The notes under the pieces were generated by a model that had not been told where the DNA came from, ran no database searches, and worked only from the letters and a program-made list of their open reading frames with translations. A stretch of DNA of 42,245 nt, taken from positions 1 to 42,245 of the forward strand of contig URKY01000018.1 of assembly GCA_900548465.1 (NCBI GenBank). Direction: 5' to 3'. This DNA comes from an uncultured Eubacterium sp. Lineage in GTDB: Bacteria; Bacillota; Clostridia; Lachnospirales; Lachnospiraceae. The translations under genes and the position numbers were made by a program. Below, one piece after another: positions 7,757 to 16,220 of the stretch (the stretch's first letter is position 1; each line of letters begins with the position of its first letter).

Positions 7757-9094
7757 ATGTACTATGATTTAACAAAGGGAAAAATTTCAAAAAGTCTTAT
7801 AATGTTTACAATCCCCATGATAGCGGGAAACCTTTTGCAACAGTTCTATAATATAGCGGATACATTAATAGTGGGGCAGGTGCTTGGAAAAAATGCATTG
7901 GCAGCAGTTGGCTCAGCTTATACACTAATGATTTTTCTGACCTCCATATTTCTGGGGCTGAGCATGGGGGCCGGAGCATTATTTTCCATATACAGGGGAA
8001 ATGACAGCGACGAAAATTTAAGAATCGCAGTGGGACAGGCTTTCAGCCTCATTATGTTAGTTACGATTGTCTTAAATATTGCAGTGTACATTTTAATTAA
8101 CCCGATAATGATATTTCTACAGGTACCGGATGAAGTGTATAGGGGAATGAAAATATATCTTTTAATAATATTCATTGGGCTTATAGCAACATCGCTGTAC
8201 AATTTTTTTTCATACCTGTTAAGGGCTTTGGGAAATTCAGTTGTGCCACTGATCTTTTTGGCAGTTTCCACGGTTTTAAATATTGGGCTTGATTTATTAT
8301 TTGTGGTGGTTTTTCCATGGGGAATAAAAGGTGCTGCCATTGCTACGGTAATATCCCAATATGTATCGGCAGTTGGAATTGGTATATATGTGGTTAAATC
8401 CTGTAGGGAATTATTACCAAAGAGAAGTGAATGGCGTCTGGATAAAAAAATATTCAAGGAAATAATAAATCTGTCATCCCTTACATGTCTGCAGCAGTCT
8501 GTAATGAACTTTGGGATTCTGATGGTTCAGGGGTTGGTTAACAGCTTTGGAACTACAATAATGGCAGCATTTACGGCAGGTGTAAAGATAGATACTTTTG
8601 CCTACCTGCCGGTACAGGATTTTGGAAATGCATTTTCAACATTTGTGGCACAAAATTATGGTGCAGAAAAGCATGATAGAATCCGGAAAGGAACAAGAGA
8701 AGCTTTCGCAATCAGCATAATATTCAGCATTATTATTTCGGCATTAGTATGTATATTCGCTGCACCTTTAATGAAAATATTTGTTAGTTCAAAAGATGTG
8801 GAGGTAATTGCAGCAGGCGTGAAGTATCTTAGAATAGAAGGTGCGTTCTACTGTGGAATAGGCTGCCTGTTTTTGCTGTATGGATATTACCGCGCAATTA
8901 ATAAGGCTGAAATGTCCGTAGTACTTACGGTTATTTCCCTCGGAATGAGAGTAATTCTGGCATATATTCTGTCAGCCATAATAGGTGAAACGGGAATCTG
9001 GCTGGCAATTCCTATAGGCTGGGTGCTGGCAGATATTACGGGGATTGCATATATGAAAGCAAGAGAAAAAACTATTTTTTCAAAAAAAGGTTGA
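7757..9094 (+). CDS. MATE-family multidrug/metabolite efflux transporter
   Basis: 445 residues with twelve hydrophobic segments in two six-helix halves, the standard MATE length and topology. The N-terminus (ISKSLIMFTIPMIAGNLLQQ, then IADTLIVGQVLG) is the classic MATE opening. It should export cationic drugs or metabolites by H+ or Na+ antiport across the cytoplasmic membrane; the substrate cannot be told. The ribosome site is weak (GAGAGA). The gene is single: its TGA at 9092-9094 overlaps the -35 hexamer of the next (M-box/mgtE) promoter, so the two are separate transcription units packed end to end. Confidence 0.93.
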   Translation: MYYDLTKGKISKSLIMFTIPMIAGNLLQQFYNIADTLIVGQVLGKNALAAVGSAYTLMIFLTSIFLGLSMGAGALFSIYRGNDSDENLRIAVGQAFSLIMLVTIVLNIAVYILINPIMIFLQVPDEVYRGMKIYLLIIFIGLIATSLYNFFSYLLRALGNSVVPLIFLAVSTVLNIGLDLLFVVVFPWGIKGAAIATVISQYVSAVGIGIYVVKSCRELLPKRSEWRLDKKIFKEIINLSSLTCLQQSVMNFGILMVQGLVNSFGTTIMAAFTAGVKIDTFAYLPVQDFGNAFSTFVAQNYGAEKHDRIRKGTREAFAISIIFSIIISALVCIFAAPLMKIFVSSKDVEVIAAGVKYLRIEGAFYCGIGCLFLLYGYYRAINKAEMSVVLTVISLGMRVILAYILSAIIGETGIWLAIPIGWVLADITGIAYMKAREKTIFSKKG

Positions 9095-9119
9095 CTTTTA
9101 CTTTTTCAGATTGTATTAT
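9091..9119 (+). promoter_or_regulatory. Promoter of the M-box/mgtE transcript
   Basis: TTGACT (9091-9096), exactly 17 nt, TATTAT (9114-9119). It overlaps the stop codon of the MATE gene and places transcription start around 9126, just ahead of the riboswitch. Confidence 0.65.
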
Positions 9120-9147
9120 GACCCCGAAAAGAAAATATTGTACTACT

Positions 9148-9304
9148 TTATCGGTAGGTGAGGTTACCATAGGGATTTGGTTTTATCCTAAGATTGCTGC
9201 CGCGAGATTGTGGAGACACAATTAGTTGGTTAGCAGGCTATGTCGTTAAGGCATAACCTAATGCAATTAATATATGCCCTATGATGCTAAAGCTTGAACG
9301 GTGA
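9148..9304 (+). ncRNA. M-box (ykoK) Mg2+ riboswitch
   Basis: Hallmark conserved blocks occur in the right order: GTAGGTGAGG (9154-9163), GCTGCC (9196-9201) and TGCTAAAGCT (9285-9294). The closing stem pairs TTATCG (9148-9153) with CGGTGA (9299-9304), allowing G-U pairs. A rho-independent terminator follows 18 nt later. The downstream gene is the Mg2+ channel mgtE, the expected target. Known members terminate transcription when Mg2+ is plentiful. Confidence 0.92.
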
Positions 9305-9321
9305 CTTAATTTGTGATTTAT

Positions 9322-9356
9322 ATCCTTCATTGCTCAGGCTTTGAAGGATTTTTTAT
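9322..9356 (+). terminator. Intrinsic terminator, expression platform of the M-box
   Basis: ATCCTTCA (9322-9329) pairs with TGAAGGAT (9342-9349) around a 12-nt loop, followed by a T-tract. Placed between the aptamer and mgtE, it is the expected switch-off hairpin. Confidence 0.85.
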
Positions 9357-9447
9357 TACATAAAAAAGAAAGGTGGTGAGGTTATGGATTCTGGAGCCCA
9401 TTGTTTTATAAAACTTAAAAATTTAATTATCTGGAGGTATATGTATT

Positions 9448-10728
9448 ATGAAAATGAGAAAAGAATTATTTATCAGACTTCTATCAGAACGTCGCTTCAA
9501 AGAATTAAAAGAAAATTTAATGACAATGAATGCAGTAGACATTGCCTCACTGCTTTCACAGTTAGATGACAAGGAAATCGCAATTGTTTTCAGACTTGTT
9601 CCTAAGGATAAGGCTGCTGAAGTTTTCTCCAACATGAACAGCTCCATGCAGTCTGCACTTGTAGAGATTTTCTCTGAAAAGGAATTACGTGAATTATTAG
9701 ACAATCTTTATATGGATGATACCGTTGATATGTTAGAGGAACTTCCTGCTAACCTTGTTACACGTATATTAAATGTTACTCCACAGAACGAACGCAACAT
9801 TATTAATCAGCTACTTAACTACCCTGACGATAGTGCAGGTAGCATTATGACAACTGAATATGTTGATTTGAGTCCTGAATGGACTGTTGCAAAAGCCATG
9901 GCTCATATTAAAAAAACAGGTATTCATAAAGAGACAATCTATACCTGCTACGTAACCTGGCAGCGTAAACTTATTGGCATTGTTTCAGCTAAAGACTTAA
10001 TGACTTCAGATGACAACACTCTGATAAAAGATATTATGGAAACTGAACTTATTTCGGTTTCAACTCATACGGATCAGGAAGAAGTTGCAGGACTTTTTAG
10101 AAAATACGACCTTCTTGCACTTCCTGTTATTGACACTGACAACAGACTTGTTGGCATAGTCACCGTTGACGATGCCATGGATGTTGTAATTGATGAAGCT
10201 ACCGAAGATATTACAAAAATGGCTGCCGTTGCTCCAAGTGAGAAAACATATTTTGAAACCTCTTCTTTTGCCCACGCCAAAAGAAGAATTCCATGGTTAC
10301 TTGTTCTTATGTTTTCATCCATTATAACAGGTAGCATTATTACAAAATATGAAAATGCTTTCGCTGCAATTCCACTTCTTGTTTCCTTCATTCCAATGCT
10401 TATGGATACAGGTGGAAACTGTGGTTCACAGAGTTCAACACTTATAATACGTGGTCTTGCTTTGGATGAAGTACGTTTCAGTGATTTCTTCCGTGTAGTT
10501 TTTAAAGAATTTCAGATATCTATTATTGTAGGAATTGTTCTTGCTACAGCCAACGGTCTTAGAATATTCATTGAATATCACAATTTAGGACTTGCCTTAG
10601 TAATTGCACTTTCATTAATAGTAACTGTGACTCTTTCAAAAATCATAGGCTGTACTCTTCCGGCAATAAATACTCCAGCATCTGTTAATCCTGTCAAACG
10701 TCACCGCTACAATCAATCCATAGTATAG
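9448..10728 (+). CDS. mgtE: Mg2+ channel MgtE, C-terminally truncated
   Basis: 426 residues against roughly 450 for the family. Domains in order: MgtE N superhelical domain (about 1-130), two CBS domains (about 135-255), a plug helix, then membrane helices with the conserved MDTGGNCGSQSS signature. The family normally ends after a fifth helix carrying a conserved Asp of the ion path (D432 of the Thermus protein). Here the reading goes from SKIIGCTLPA directly into a basic tail (KRHRYNQ) and stops, so that helix and Asp are missing. The start has GGAGG 10 nt upstream; an ATG at 9441 is out of frame. The last 16 bp overlap the 3' end of the convergent yolD-like gene. Regulation is by the upstream M-box. 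It may be non-functional, or the region may hold a deletion or sequencing error. Confidence 0.85.
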   Translation: MKMRKELFIRLLSERRFKELKENLMTMNAVDIASLLSQLDDKEIAIVFRLVPKDKAAEVFSNMNSSMQSALVEIFSEKELRELLDNLYMDDTVDMLEELPANLVTRILNVTPQNERNIINQLLNYPDDSAGSIMTTEYVDLSPEWTVAKAMAHIKKTGIHKETIYTCYVTWQRKLIGIVSAKDLMTSDDNTLIKDIMETELISVSTHTDQEEVAGLFRKYDLLALPVIDTDNRLVGIVTVDDAMDVVIDEATEDITKMAAVAPSEKTYFETSSFAHAKRRIPWLLVLMFSSIITGSIITKYENAFAAIPLLVSFIPMLMDTGGNCGSQSSTLIIRGLALDEVRFSDFFRVVFKEFQISIIVGIVLATANGLRIFIEYHNLGLALVIALSLIVTVTLSKIIGCTLPAINTPASVNPVKRHRYNQSIV

Positions 10729-11051
10729 TCCAAACTATAAATATTTTCAAAACAAATCTTACGGTCTACTATCTGTAAAACTCTGCTGTCTCTGTCTATT
10801 TTTGCTACCATACCTGTAATTTTTTGATACTCATCCTTTTCAAAATATATTACGGTTGCTATTGTTCCCTTTTCGAGACTTCTCATTTTTCTGTCTAATT
10901 CTTCTTCCATGTCACCGGATAATTCTATTTTTTCCACTACTATTTTTTCTTTTGCCGCCATTGCCTCCGGCAAGCCTTTTAAAGCAGCAAAAGGCATAAA
11001 CTGTTTAGCCCTGTTCTCTATAGTCATTTTCGTTTTTGGTCTGCCCGCCAT
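10713..11051 (-). CDS. YolD-like protein
   Basis: 112 residues. The opening MAGRPKTKMTIENRAKQFMPFAALKG and the central KGTIATVIYFEKDEYQKITG match the YolD-like family, small proteins regularly encoded beside UvrX/YqjW-type Y-family polymerases in Firmicutes. The biochemical role is not established. It begins 2 nt after the polymerase stop codon, so the two genes form one LexA-controlled operon. Its 3' end overlaps the convergent mgtE by 16 bp, an unusually tight tail-to-tail join. Confidence 0.85.
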   Translation of the reverse strand: MAGRPKTKMTIENRAKQFMPFAALKGLPEAMAAKEKIVVEKIELSGDMEEELDRKMRSLEKGTIATVIYFEKDEYQKITGMVAKIDRDSRVLQIVDRKICFENIYSLDYTMD

Positions 11052-11053
11052 TT

Positions 11054-12316
11054 CTACACACCTGCCTTATGTCCGCCGATTTGTCCGTTTCTTTCTATTG
11101 TTGTGGCTTTATCCTGTAAATCCATTCCCTTAACAATTGCATTTTTTCCGTATTTGTTTTTTATTTCAATCATGGCTTTCTGCATTTTGTTATTCCTTTC
11201 CAATGCACAGGTATCCACAAAAAAACTGTACTTTCTGCATTCTTCCTGAACAACATTATTACATATAATATTAACCCGCTTTATAGGTACATTACGATTC
11301 ACAATTCTCCGGTACAATTCAACTACCTTCGGGATTATCATAATATCCGAATTAGTTTCCATATCAAGTGCCACCGTACCGTGTGCCGGTTTCATATTAA
11401 ATCTGTTAGAATATCCCACATGAAGGGTAATGGACTTTGTTACCAGATTCCTATCTACCATTTCCAGACATACCGTATCCGCCATTTCCTTTATAATAAT
11501 TTCTCCATCCCTGAAATTGTAATCACAGGCAAGCACCTGTCCGCCGGAAATGCTATTATTGTCAGGCTTATATTCCTTAATCTGTTTTATTGTAGTAGTC
11601 TCTCTTCCCCATGCGTGATCTATTAACAGCTCCGCATCAATGCCAAAAATGCCATAGAGAAAATCTTCATCTGCCATGGCAATATCTTTCATAGTCATTA
11701 TTCCATATGATGCCAGTTTTTTGGATATTCCACCTCCGATTCTCCAAAAATCCGTCAAAGGTCTGTGGTTCCACAAAAGCTGTCTGAACCTTTCTTCATC
11801 TAATTCACCTATAAAATCCTCAGAGTGCTTAGCCGTTATATCAAGGGCAATTTTCGCCAGATATAAATTAGTGCCTATGCCACAGGTGGCACGTATTCCC
11901 AGGGTATCATATATGTCCTTCATAATCATCTGCCCCAGTTCTCTTGCCGTAACATTATATAATTTCAAATACTCCGTCACATCCATAAATGCCTCATCAA
12001 TGGAATAAACATGTATGTCATCCTTTGATATATATTTAAGGTAAATGGCATATATGTCCGCCGCATAATCTATATATCTCTGCATTCTTGGCTGAGCAAC
12101 AAGGTAATCTACCCCCTTAGGTATTTCAAATATTCTGCATCTGTTCTTTATTCCCAGTTCTTTCATTGCTGGGGTAATGGCAAGACATATTGTTTTTTCA
12201 GTTCGCTCAATATCCGCCACTACCAACTTCGTTGTCATAGGATCAAGTCCACGCTCTACGCATTCTACTGATGCATAGAAGGATTTTAAATCTATACAAA
12301 TATACATTCTCTCCAT
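11054..12316 (-). CDS. Y-family translesion DNA polymerase (UvrX/YqjW type)
   Basis: About 420 residues. N-terminal catalytic motifs are IDLKSFYASVECVERG (metal-binding Asp and steric-gate region) and VYSIDEAFMDVT (SIDE motif with catalytic Asp-Glu). Helix-hairpin-helix and little-finger regions follow. 'DLKSFYAS' and 'ADIERTEKTICLA' are typical of the UvrX/YqjW branch, not DinB. It should carry out error-prone bypass synthesis in the SOS response. Several in-frame ATGs exist (12328, 12316, 12307); I favour 12316 because family members begin two or three residues before YICIDLKS, but the ribosome site is poor for all. The LexA box lies between its -35 and -10. Confidence 0.9.
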   Translation of the reverse strand: MERMYICIDLKSFYASVECVERGLDPMTTKLVVADIERTEKTICLAITPAMKELGIKNRCRIFEIPKGVDYLVAQPRMQRYIDYAADIYAIYLKYISKDDIHVYSIDEAFMDVTEYLKLYNVTARELGQMIMKDIYDTLGIRATCGIGTNLYLAKIALDITAKHSEDFIGELDEERFRQLLWNHRPLTDFWRIGGGISKKLASYGIMTMKDIAMADEDFLYGIFGIDAELLIDHAWGRETTTIKQIKEYKPDNNSISGGQVLACDYNFRDGEIIIKEMADTVCLEMVDRNLVTKSITLHVGYSNRFNMKPAHGTVALDMETNSDIMIIPKVVELYRRIVNRNVPIKRVNIICNNVVQEECRKYSFFVDTCALERNNKMQKAMIEIKNKYGKNAIVKGMDLQDKATTIERNGQIGGHKAGV

Positions 12317-12348
12317 AATAGTTACCATTAAATTTATCTTTTGAAGAA

Positions 12349-12377
12349 ATTATATCATTCGAACATATGTTTGTAAA
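12349..12377 (-). promoter_or_regulatory. Promoter of the Y-family polymerase operon
   Basis: On the minus strand: -35 TTTACA (12372-12377), 17-nt spacer, perfect -10 TATAAT (12349-12354). The LexA box occupies most of the spacer, so LexA binding should exclude RNA polymerase directly. Confidence 0.8.
12360..12373. promoter_or_regulatory. LexA (DinR) SOS operator
   Basis: CGAACATATGTTTG matches the Firmicute consensus CGAACRNRYGTTYG at every position. Position inside the polymerase promoter makes this a near-certain SOS box. Confidence 0.9.
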
Positions 12378-12394
12378 CTGTAAAAAACAGGCAT

Positions 12395-12440
12395 AAAAAA
12401 AGAGACATATCATAATTTTTCTATGATTTGTCTCTTTTTT
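12395..12440. terminator. Bidirectional intrinsic terminator
   Basis: AAAAAAGAGACA pairs with TGTCTCTTTTTT around an inner ATCATA/CTATGAT stem. Runs of A and T on the two sides let it act in either direction; in context it ends the PTS operon 18 nt after the DeoR stop codon and insulates the SOS promoter. Confidence 0.85.
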
Positions 12441-12457
12441 CTATGCATATAGTTACC

Positions 12458-13222
12458 CTACATATACAATCTCAAATTATACTGTCCGATTTTGTTTATA
12501 ATTTCGGAATCCGTTATTTCATCAACAATTACACCTGTAAAATCATCTGCATATGCATATCTGTAATTTCCCTCTCTTGAGAATTTACTATTTTCCATCA
12601 TCATATATGTAGCATTGCTTGAATCCATAATTGCCTTCTTGGTAAGTGCGTCGTCCGTTGCATATGTGTAAACTTTATTTTTTTCTAAATCAACACCTAC
12701 AACTCCCATAAACGCCTTATCAAAATTAAATTCCGAAATCTGTTTATTAGTGTATCCACCTACAAAGCCATCTCTTCCTCTATTGAGTTTTCCACCTACA
12801 AACAAAAGATTTACTTCTGATTCTGCAGTAAAATTAAGCATTATGTCTATCATGTTGGTTACAACTGTTATGTTCAAATTGGCCTCAACTATCAATTTTA
12901 TTAATTCAATATTAATTGTTGATATATCAAGGAAGATAACATCCCCTTCCTCAATTAATTCAAATGCCTTTCTTGCAATATCCTGCTTCTCTTTGATATT
13001 CTTGCCCTTTCTTTGGGAAACATATCGCTCATGTGTGTTTACACGGTTTCTCATTGCTCCACCGTAAGTTTTTTTGAGCAGCCCTTTTTTTTCTAACAGT
13101 GACAGATCTTTTCTAATACTGTCTTCAGTTACCTCAAACTGTTCGCTTAATTCCTTCACCAAAACAGAACCATTTTCATTCACTAACTCAACAATCCTGT
13201 TTTGTCTCTCTTTAGCTAACAT
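12458..13222 (-). CDS. DeoR-family transcriptional repressor
   Basis: 254 residues. An N-terminal winged helix (MLAKERQNRIVELV, then VTEDSIRKDLSLLEKKGLL, then the signature TYGGA) is followed by the DeoR sensor domain with an FLDISTINIELI-type phosphosugar pocket region. DeoR proteins usually respond to sugar phosphates and repress the operon they belong to. AGGAGGGAG precedes the ATG. It is the last gene of the PTS operon, 37 nt after the HAD phosphatase, so it likely autoregulates the locus alongside the PRD regulator encoded near its 5' end. Confidence 0.9.
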   Translation of the reverse strand: MLAKERQNRIVELVNENGSVLVKELSEQFEVTEDSIRKDLSLLEKKGLLKKTYGGAMRNRVNTHERYVSQRKGKNIKEKQDIARKAFELIEEGDVIFLDISTINIELIKLIVEANLNITVVTNMIDIMLNFTAESEVNLLFVGGKLNRGRDGFVGGYTNKQISEFNFDKAFMGVVGVDLEKNKVYTYATDDALTKKAIMDSSNATYMMMENSKFSREGNYRYAYADDFTGVIVDEITDSEIINKIGQYNLRLYM

Positions 13223-13259
13223 TTCTCCCTCCTTAGCAACTTCTTAACTTTATTTTCTT

Positions 13260-14096
13260 TTATTTTGGAGAATTTGTCAAATATTCTTTTATTGCCAATC
13301 CAACTCCACCTTCATTGTTTCCCACTTTTGTAATATTTTTGGCTGCATTTTTAGCTGCATCCTTTCCGGATAACAATGCGTAGGAAACCCCTGCATATTT
13401 AAGCATTGTTGCATCATTTAGGGAATCACCAAATGCCATAATACTTTCAGGTTGGATATTTAGTTTATCCACAATTCTTTTAATTGCACTCCCCTTATCT
13501 GAACCTTTCACAACAATCTCCATATTTCCATCAAAACCGGCTGAAAATACCAATGATGGAATGTCTTTAAGTTCTGCTGTAACGGACTCTATATATTCTT
13601 TTGGCACCTGATTTATATTTATTTTTTCAACATTATGACTTCTGACAAGTTCCAACACATCATCAGTAGTCTCCAGTATTTTTATATATTCAACCAGAAA
13701 ATCATATGGAAGTGCCTTTATGTCAAAGTAATTGTCATTTGTGTATTGATTAACGTATCCTTTTCCATCAGCATATATTTCATAAATAATTGGATATTTT
13801 TCTATTATACTGATAACCTTCTCAATTGTATCTGTTGGGAAATAATTGCTGTAAATAATTTCATTAGTCCTTCCGTCCATTATAACCGCGCCATTGGATA
13901 AAATCAAATAGTCCACACCACCTAGTGCTTTACTTGCCTCTATGGTTGCCACATTTGTTCTTCCGGTACTTATGGCTGTAATAATGCCTTCTATCTTTGC
14001 CTGCTTTATAGCATCTATGTTAACCTGTGGAATAGTCATATGATCATCCATCACTAAAGTTCCATCCACGTCAGTTGCTATAAATTTTATTTCCAT
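13260..14096 (-). CDS. Cof-type HAD-superfamily sugar-phosphate phosphatase
   Basis: About 278 residues. HAD motif I is ATDVDGTLV (nucleophile Asp and acid Asp), motif II is AISTGR, and motif IV is MAFGDSLNDATML. The C2-type cap between motifs II and III is typical of Cof/YidA hydrolases. It likely dephosphorylates a sugar phosphate, perhaps relieving sugar-phosphate stress from the adjacent PTS; the substrate is unknown. I start at MEIKF because TTGGAG lies 9 nt upstream; an in-frame TTG at 14114 has no site. It lies 7 nt from the DeoR-side operon partner's upstream gap and 25 nt after EI. Confidence 0.88.
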   Translation of the reverse strand: MEIKFIATDVDGTLVMDDHMTIPQVNIDAIKQAKIEGIITAISTGRTNVATIEASKALGGVDYLILSNGAVIMDGRTNEIIYSNYFPTDTIEKVISIIEKYPIIYEIYADGKGYVNQYTNDNYFDIKALPYDFLVEYIKILETTDDVLELVRSHNVEKININQVPKEYIESVTAELKDIPSLVFSAGFDGNMEIVVKGSDKGSAIKRIVDKLNIQPESIMAFGDSLNDATMLKYAGVSYALLSGKDAAKNAAKNITKVGNNEGGVGLAIKEYLTNSPK

Positions 14097-14121
14097 AACC
14101 AATCTCCAATACAATTAATGT

Positions 14122-15819
14122 TTATTTATCCAATAATGCCAATACTTCTTCCTGTGTACTACACTGCATTACCTTATCTGCAAGTTCCCGGCATTCATTA
14201 ACATCGCATTCTGAAATTATTTTTCTTGTCTTTAATACGCTTGTAGCACTAACACTGAATTCATCAAGACCAAATGCAAGTAATAATGGTACAAGTTTAG
14301 CATCCGCTGCAGCTTCACCACACATACCTACCATTATACCTTCTTTTTTACCACATTCAATTATTTTCTTAATGGCTCTAAGAACTGCCGGCTGGTATGT
14401 TGAATACAAATATGCAACCTTTGCATTTCCACGGTCTACCGCCATAGTATATCCTGTTAAATCGTTAGTTCCTATACTAAAGAATGCTGCTTCTTTTGCA
14501 AGAAGATCTGCTATCATACATGCTGCCGGTGTTTCCATCATAACACCTATTTCAATATTTTTGTTGTACTTTATATTTTCGCTGTCCAAATCTTTCATGA
14601 TATCCTTTACTAAAGCTTTTACACTACGTAATTCTTCGATACATGTAACAAGAGGAACCATTATTTTTATTTTGCCAAATGCACTTGCTCTTAATAATGC
14701 TCTTAACTGTACTTTATAAATATCATCTCTCTGAAGACAGAATCTAATTGCTCTAAATCCCAAAAACGGATTTTCTTCTTTATCTAATCCGAGATATGGA
14801 ATTTCCTTATCTCCACCTATATCCAAAGTTCTAATTATAACCGGCTTGCCATTCATTTTCTCAGCAACACTCTTGTATGCCTCAAACTGTTCTTCTTCAG
14901 TAGGGATAGAATCTCTATCCATAAATAAGAATTCTGTTCTGAAGAGTCCAATGCCTTCGCCATCGCACTCTACCGCTTTCTTTGCATCTTCCGGCTTTCC
15001 AATATTGCAAACAAGTTCAACCTTAACACCGTCTTTTGTTACGGATGGCTTTCCTGCATATTTAACTAATAATTCTTTTTCTTTTCTTAATTCATCTATT
15101 TTTACTTTATATTCTTCTATTGTAGCTTCATCCGGTTTTAATATTATTTCTCCTGATGTACCGTCAACAATCACTTCATCACCATTGCTTACCAGACTAC
15201 ATACATTTTCAATGCTAAGAACTGCCGGAATTTCCATGGCTCTTGCAAGTATTGCTGAATGAGAAGTTCTTCCACCTAACTCTGTTATTATTCCTGCTAT
15301 ATTATCAGGATTAATTCCTGCTGTCATAGACGGTGTAAGATCCTTTGCCACCAATACTGTGTCCTTTGGAACCTGTGATATATCAATATCTTCGATTCCA
15401 AGAAGAAGTTTCAACATTCTTGTTTTAATATCTCTAAAATCCGTTGCTCTCTGTTGTAACAATTCATCAGGAATCTGAGCAAACATTTCTGCAGTCTGTT
15501 CGAGAACCTGATCCACTGCTACTTCCGCTGAAACTTTTTCTGCTACAATAAGCGCAGATATCTGTTCCTCAATCATTGGATCCTGTAACATCTGTATATG
15601 ACCTCTGAGAATGTCCGCATCTTTCTTTCCTACTGTTTCATCCATTCTGTCAGCCATAGCATTTGTTGCCTCAACAAATTTTTCGATTCCTTCCTGAAGT
15701 CTGTTTAATTCTGCATCTGTATCTTCGATTTTTTTTGTCTCGATATTTATTTCTTTTTCTTCAATTATGACAACTTTTCCTATTCCTATACCTTCTGATC
15801 CTGCAATACCCTTATACAT
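14122..15819 (-). CDS. ptsI: PTS enzyme I (phosphoenolpyruvate-protein phosphotransferase)
   Basis: 565 residues, the standard EI length. The phosphorylated His is H187 in GGRTSHSAILARAMEIPAVL. The C-terminal PEP-binding barrel shows EFLFMDRD, EIGVMMETPAA and the catalytic GMCGEAA motif. It takes phosphate from PEP and passes it to HPr, encoded 12 nt upstream. EI and HPr lying downstream of EIIA, EIIC and EIIB in one operon is unusual for the general system and recalls dedicated EI-like proteins such as PtsA in the E. coli frw locus. An internal terminator upstream of HPr may set its level. Whether the genome has another ptsHI cannot be told from this window. Confidence 0.95.
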   Translation of the reverse strand: MYKGIAGSEGIGIGKVVIIEEKEINIETKKIEDTDAELNRLQEGIEKFVEATNAMADRMDETVGKKDADILRGHIQMLQDPMIEEQISALIVAEKVSAEVAVDQVLEQTAEMFAQIPDELLQQRATDFRDIKTRMLKLLLGIEDIDISQVPKDTVLVAKDLTPSMTAGINPDNIAGIITELGGRTSHSAILARAMEIPAVLSIENVCSLVSNGDEVIVDGTSGEIILKPDEATIEEYKVKIDELRKEKELLVKYAGKPSVTKDGVKVELVCNIGKPEDAKKAVECDGEGIGLFRTEFLFMDRDSIPTEEEQFEAYKSVAEKMNGKPVIIRTLDIGGDKEIPYLGLDKEENPFLGFRAIRFCLQRDDIYKVQLRALLRASAFGKIKIMVPLVTCIEELRSVKALVKDIMKDLDSENIKYNKNIEIGVMMETPAACMIADLLAKEAAFFSIGTNDLTGYTMAVDRGNAKVAYLYSTYQPAVLRAIKKIIECGKKEGIMVGMCGEAAADAKLVPLLLAFGLDEFSVSATSVLKTRKIISECDVNECRELADKVMQCSTQEEVLALLDK

Positions 15820-15831
15820 AAGCTTTACCTC

Positions 15832-16095
15832 TTACTCTCCAAAATTTGCTGCCTCAAGTTCCTCAATCTTAGCCATTGCAGCTTCTTCATCTTCTCCATC
15901 ACATTCAAATGTAACTTCTGCACCTTTTTTAATACATGCTGAAATTATATTAATCAAACTCTTTGCATTTATTTTCTTATCTCCAAAAAGAATTGAAACA
16001 TCACATACAAATTTTCCCATTTCTTTTGCTACAATACCTGCCGGTCTCATGTGTAATCCTTCATCATTGTTTATTGTTATTGTTTTACTTAACAT
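15832..16095 (-). CDS. ptsH: PTS phosphocarrier protein HPr
   Basis: 87 residues. His15 in GLHMRPAG is the EI phosphorylation site. Ser46 in NAKSLINI matches the HPr-kinase site of Firmicutes, so this could be a true HPr taking part in catabolite control rather than a degenerate paralogue. The C-terminus is strongly acidic. AGGAGGAAG precedes the start. It lies 125 nt downstream of EIIB; that gap holds an intrinsic terminator. Confidence 0.93.
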   Translation of the reverse strand: MLSKTITINNDEGLHMRPAGIVAKEMGKFVCDVSILFGDKKINAKSLINIISACIKKGAEVTFECDGEDEEAAMAKIEELEAANFGE

Positions 16096-16186
16096 ATCTC
16101 TTCCTCCTATATAACTTCAAACTCTCTTTATTTCATTGATTTCTCAAAAATTTTTACTTTCGTTAATCTTTTTGTCTTTCGGTCAG

Positions 16187-16213
16187 AAAAAGGCAGGCGA
16201 TTAGACCTGCCTT
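16187..16213 (-). terminator. Internal terminator between EIIB and HPr
   Basis: On the minus strand AGGCAGG/CCTGCCT closes an 8-nt loop and is followed by T5. It sits 8 nt after the EIIB stop. It should cut off much of the transcript before ptsH and ptsI, giving more sugar-specific EII than EI/HPr. Confidence 0.75.
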
Positions 16214-16220
16214 AGCTCAG

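Noticed and set aside
9384..9569. Annotating the 61-codon frame before mgtE as a gene
   Set aside because: It has a good ribosome site, but the sequence resembles no protein I know and most of it overlaps mgtE. Kept as a finding only.
11054..12316. DinB (Pol IV)
   Set aside because: The DLKSFYAS and RTEKTICLA motifs, the YolD partner and the LexA box fit the UvrX/YqjW branch better.
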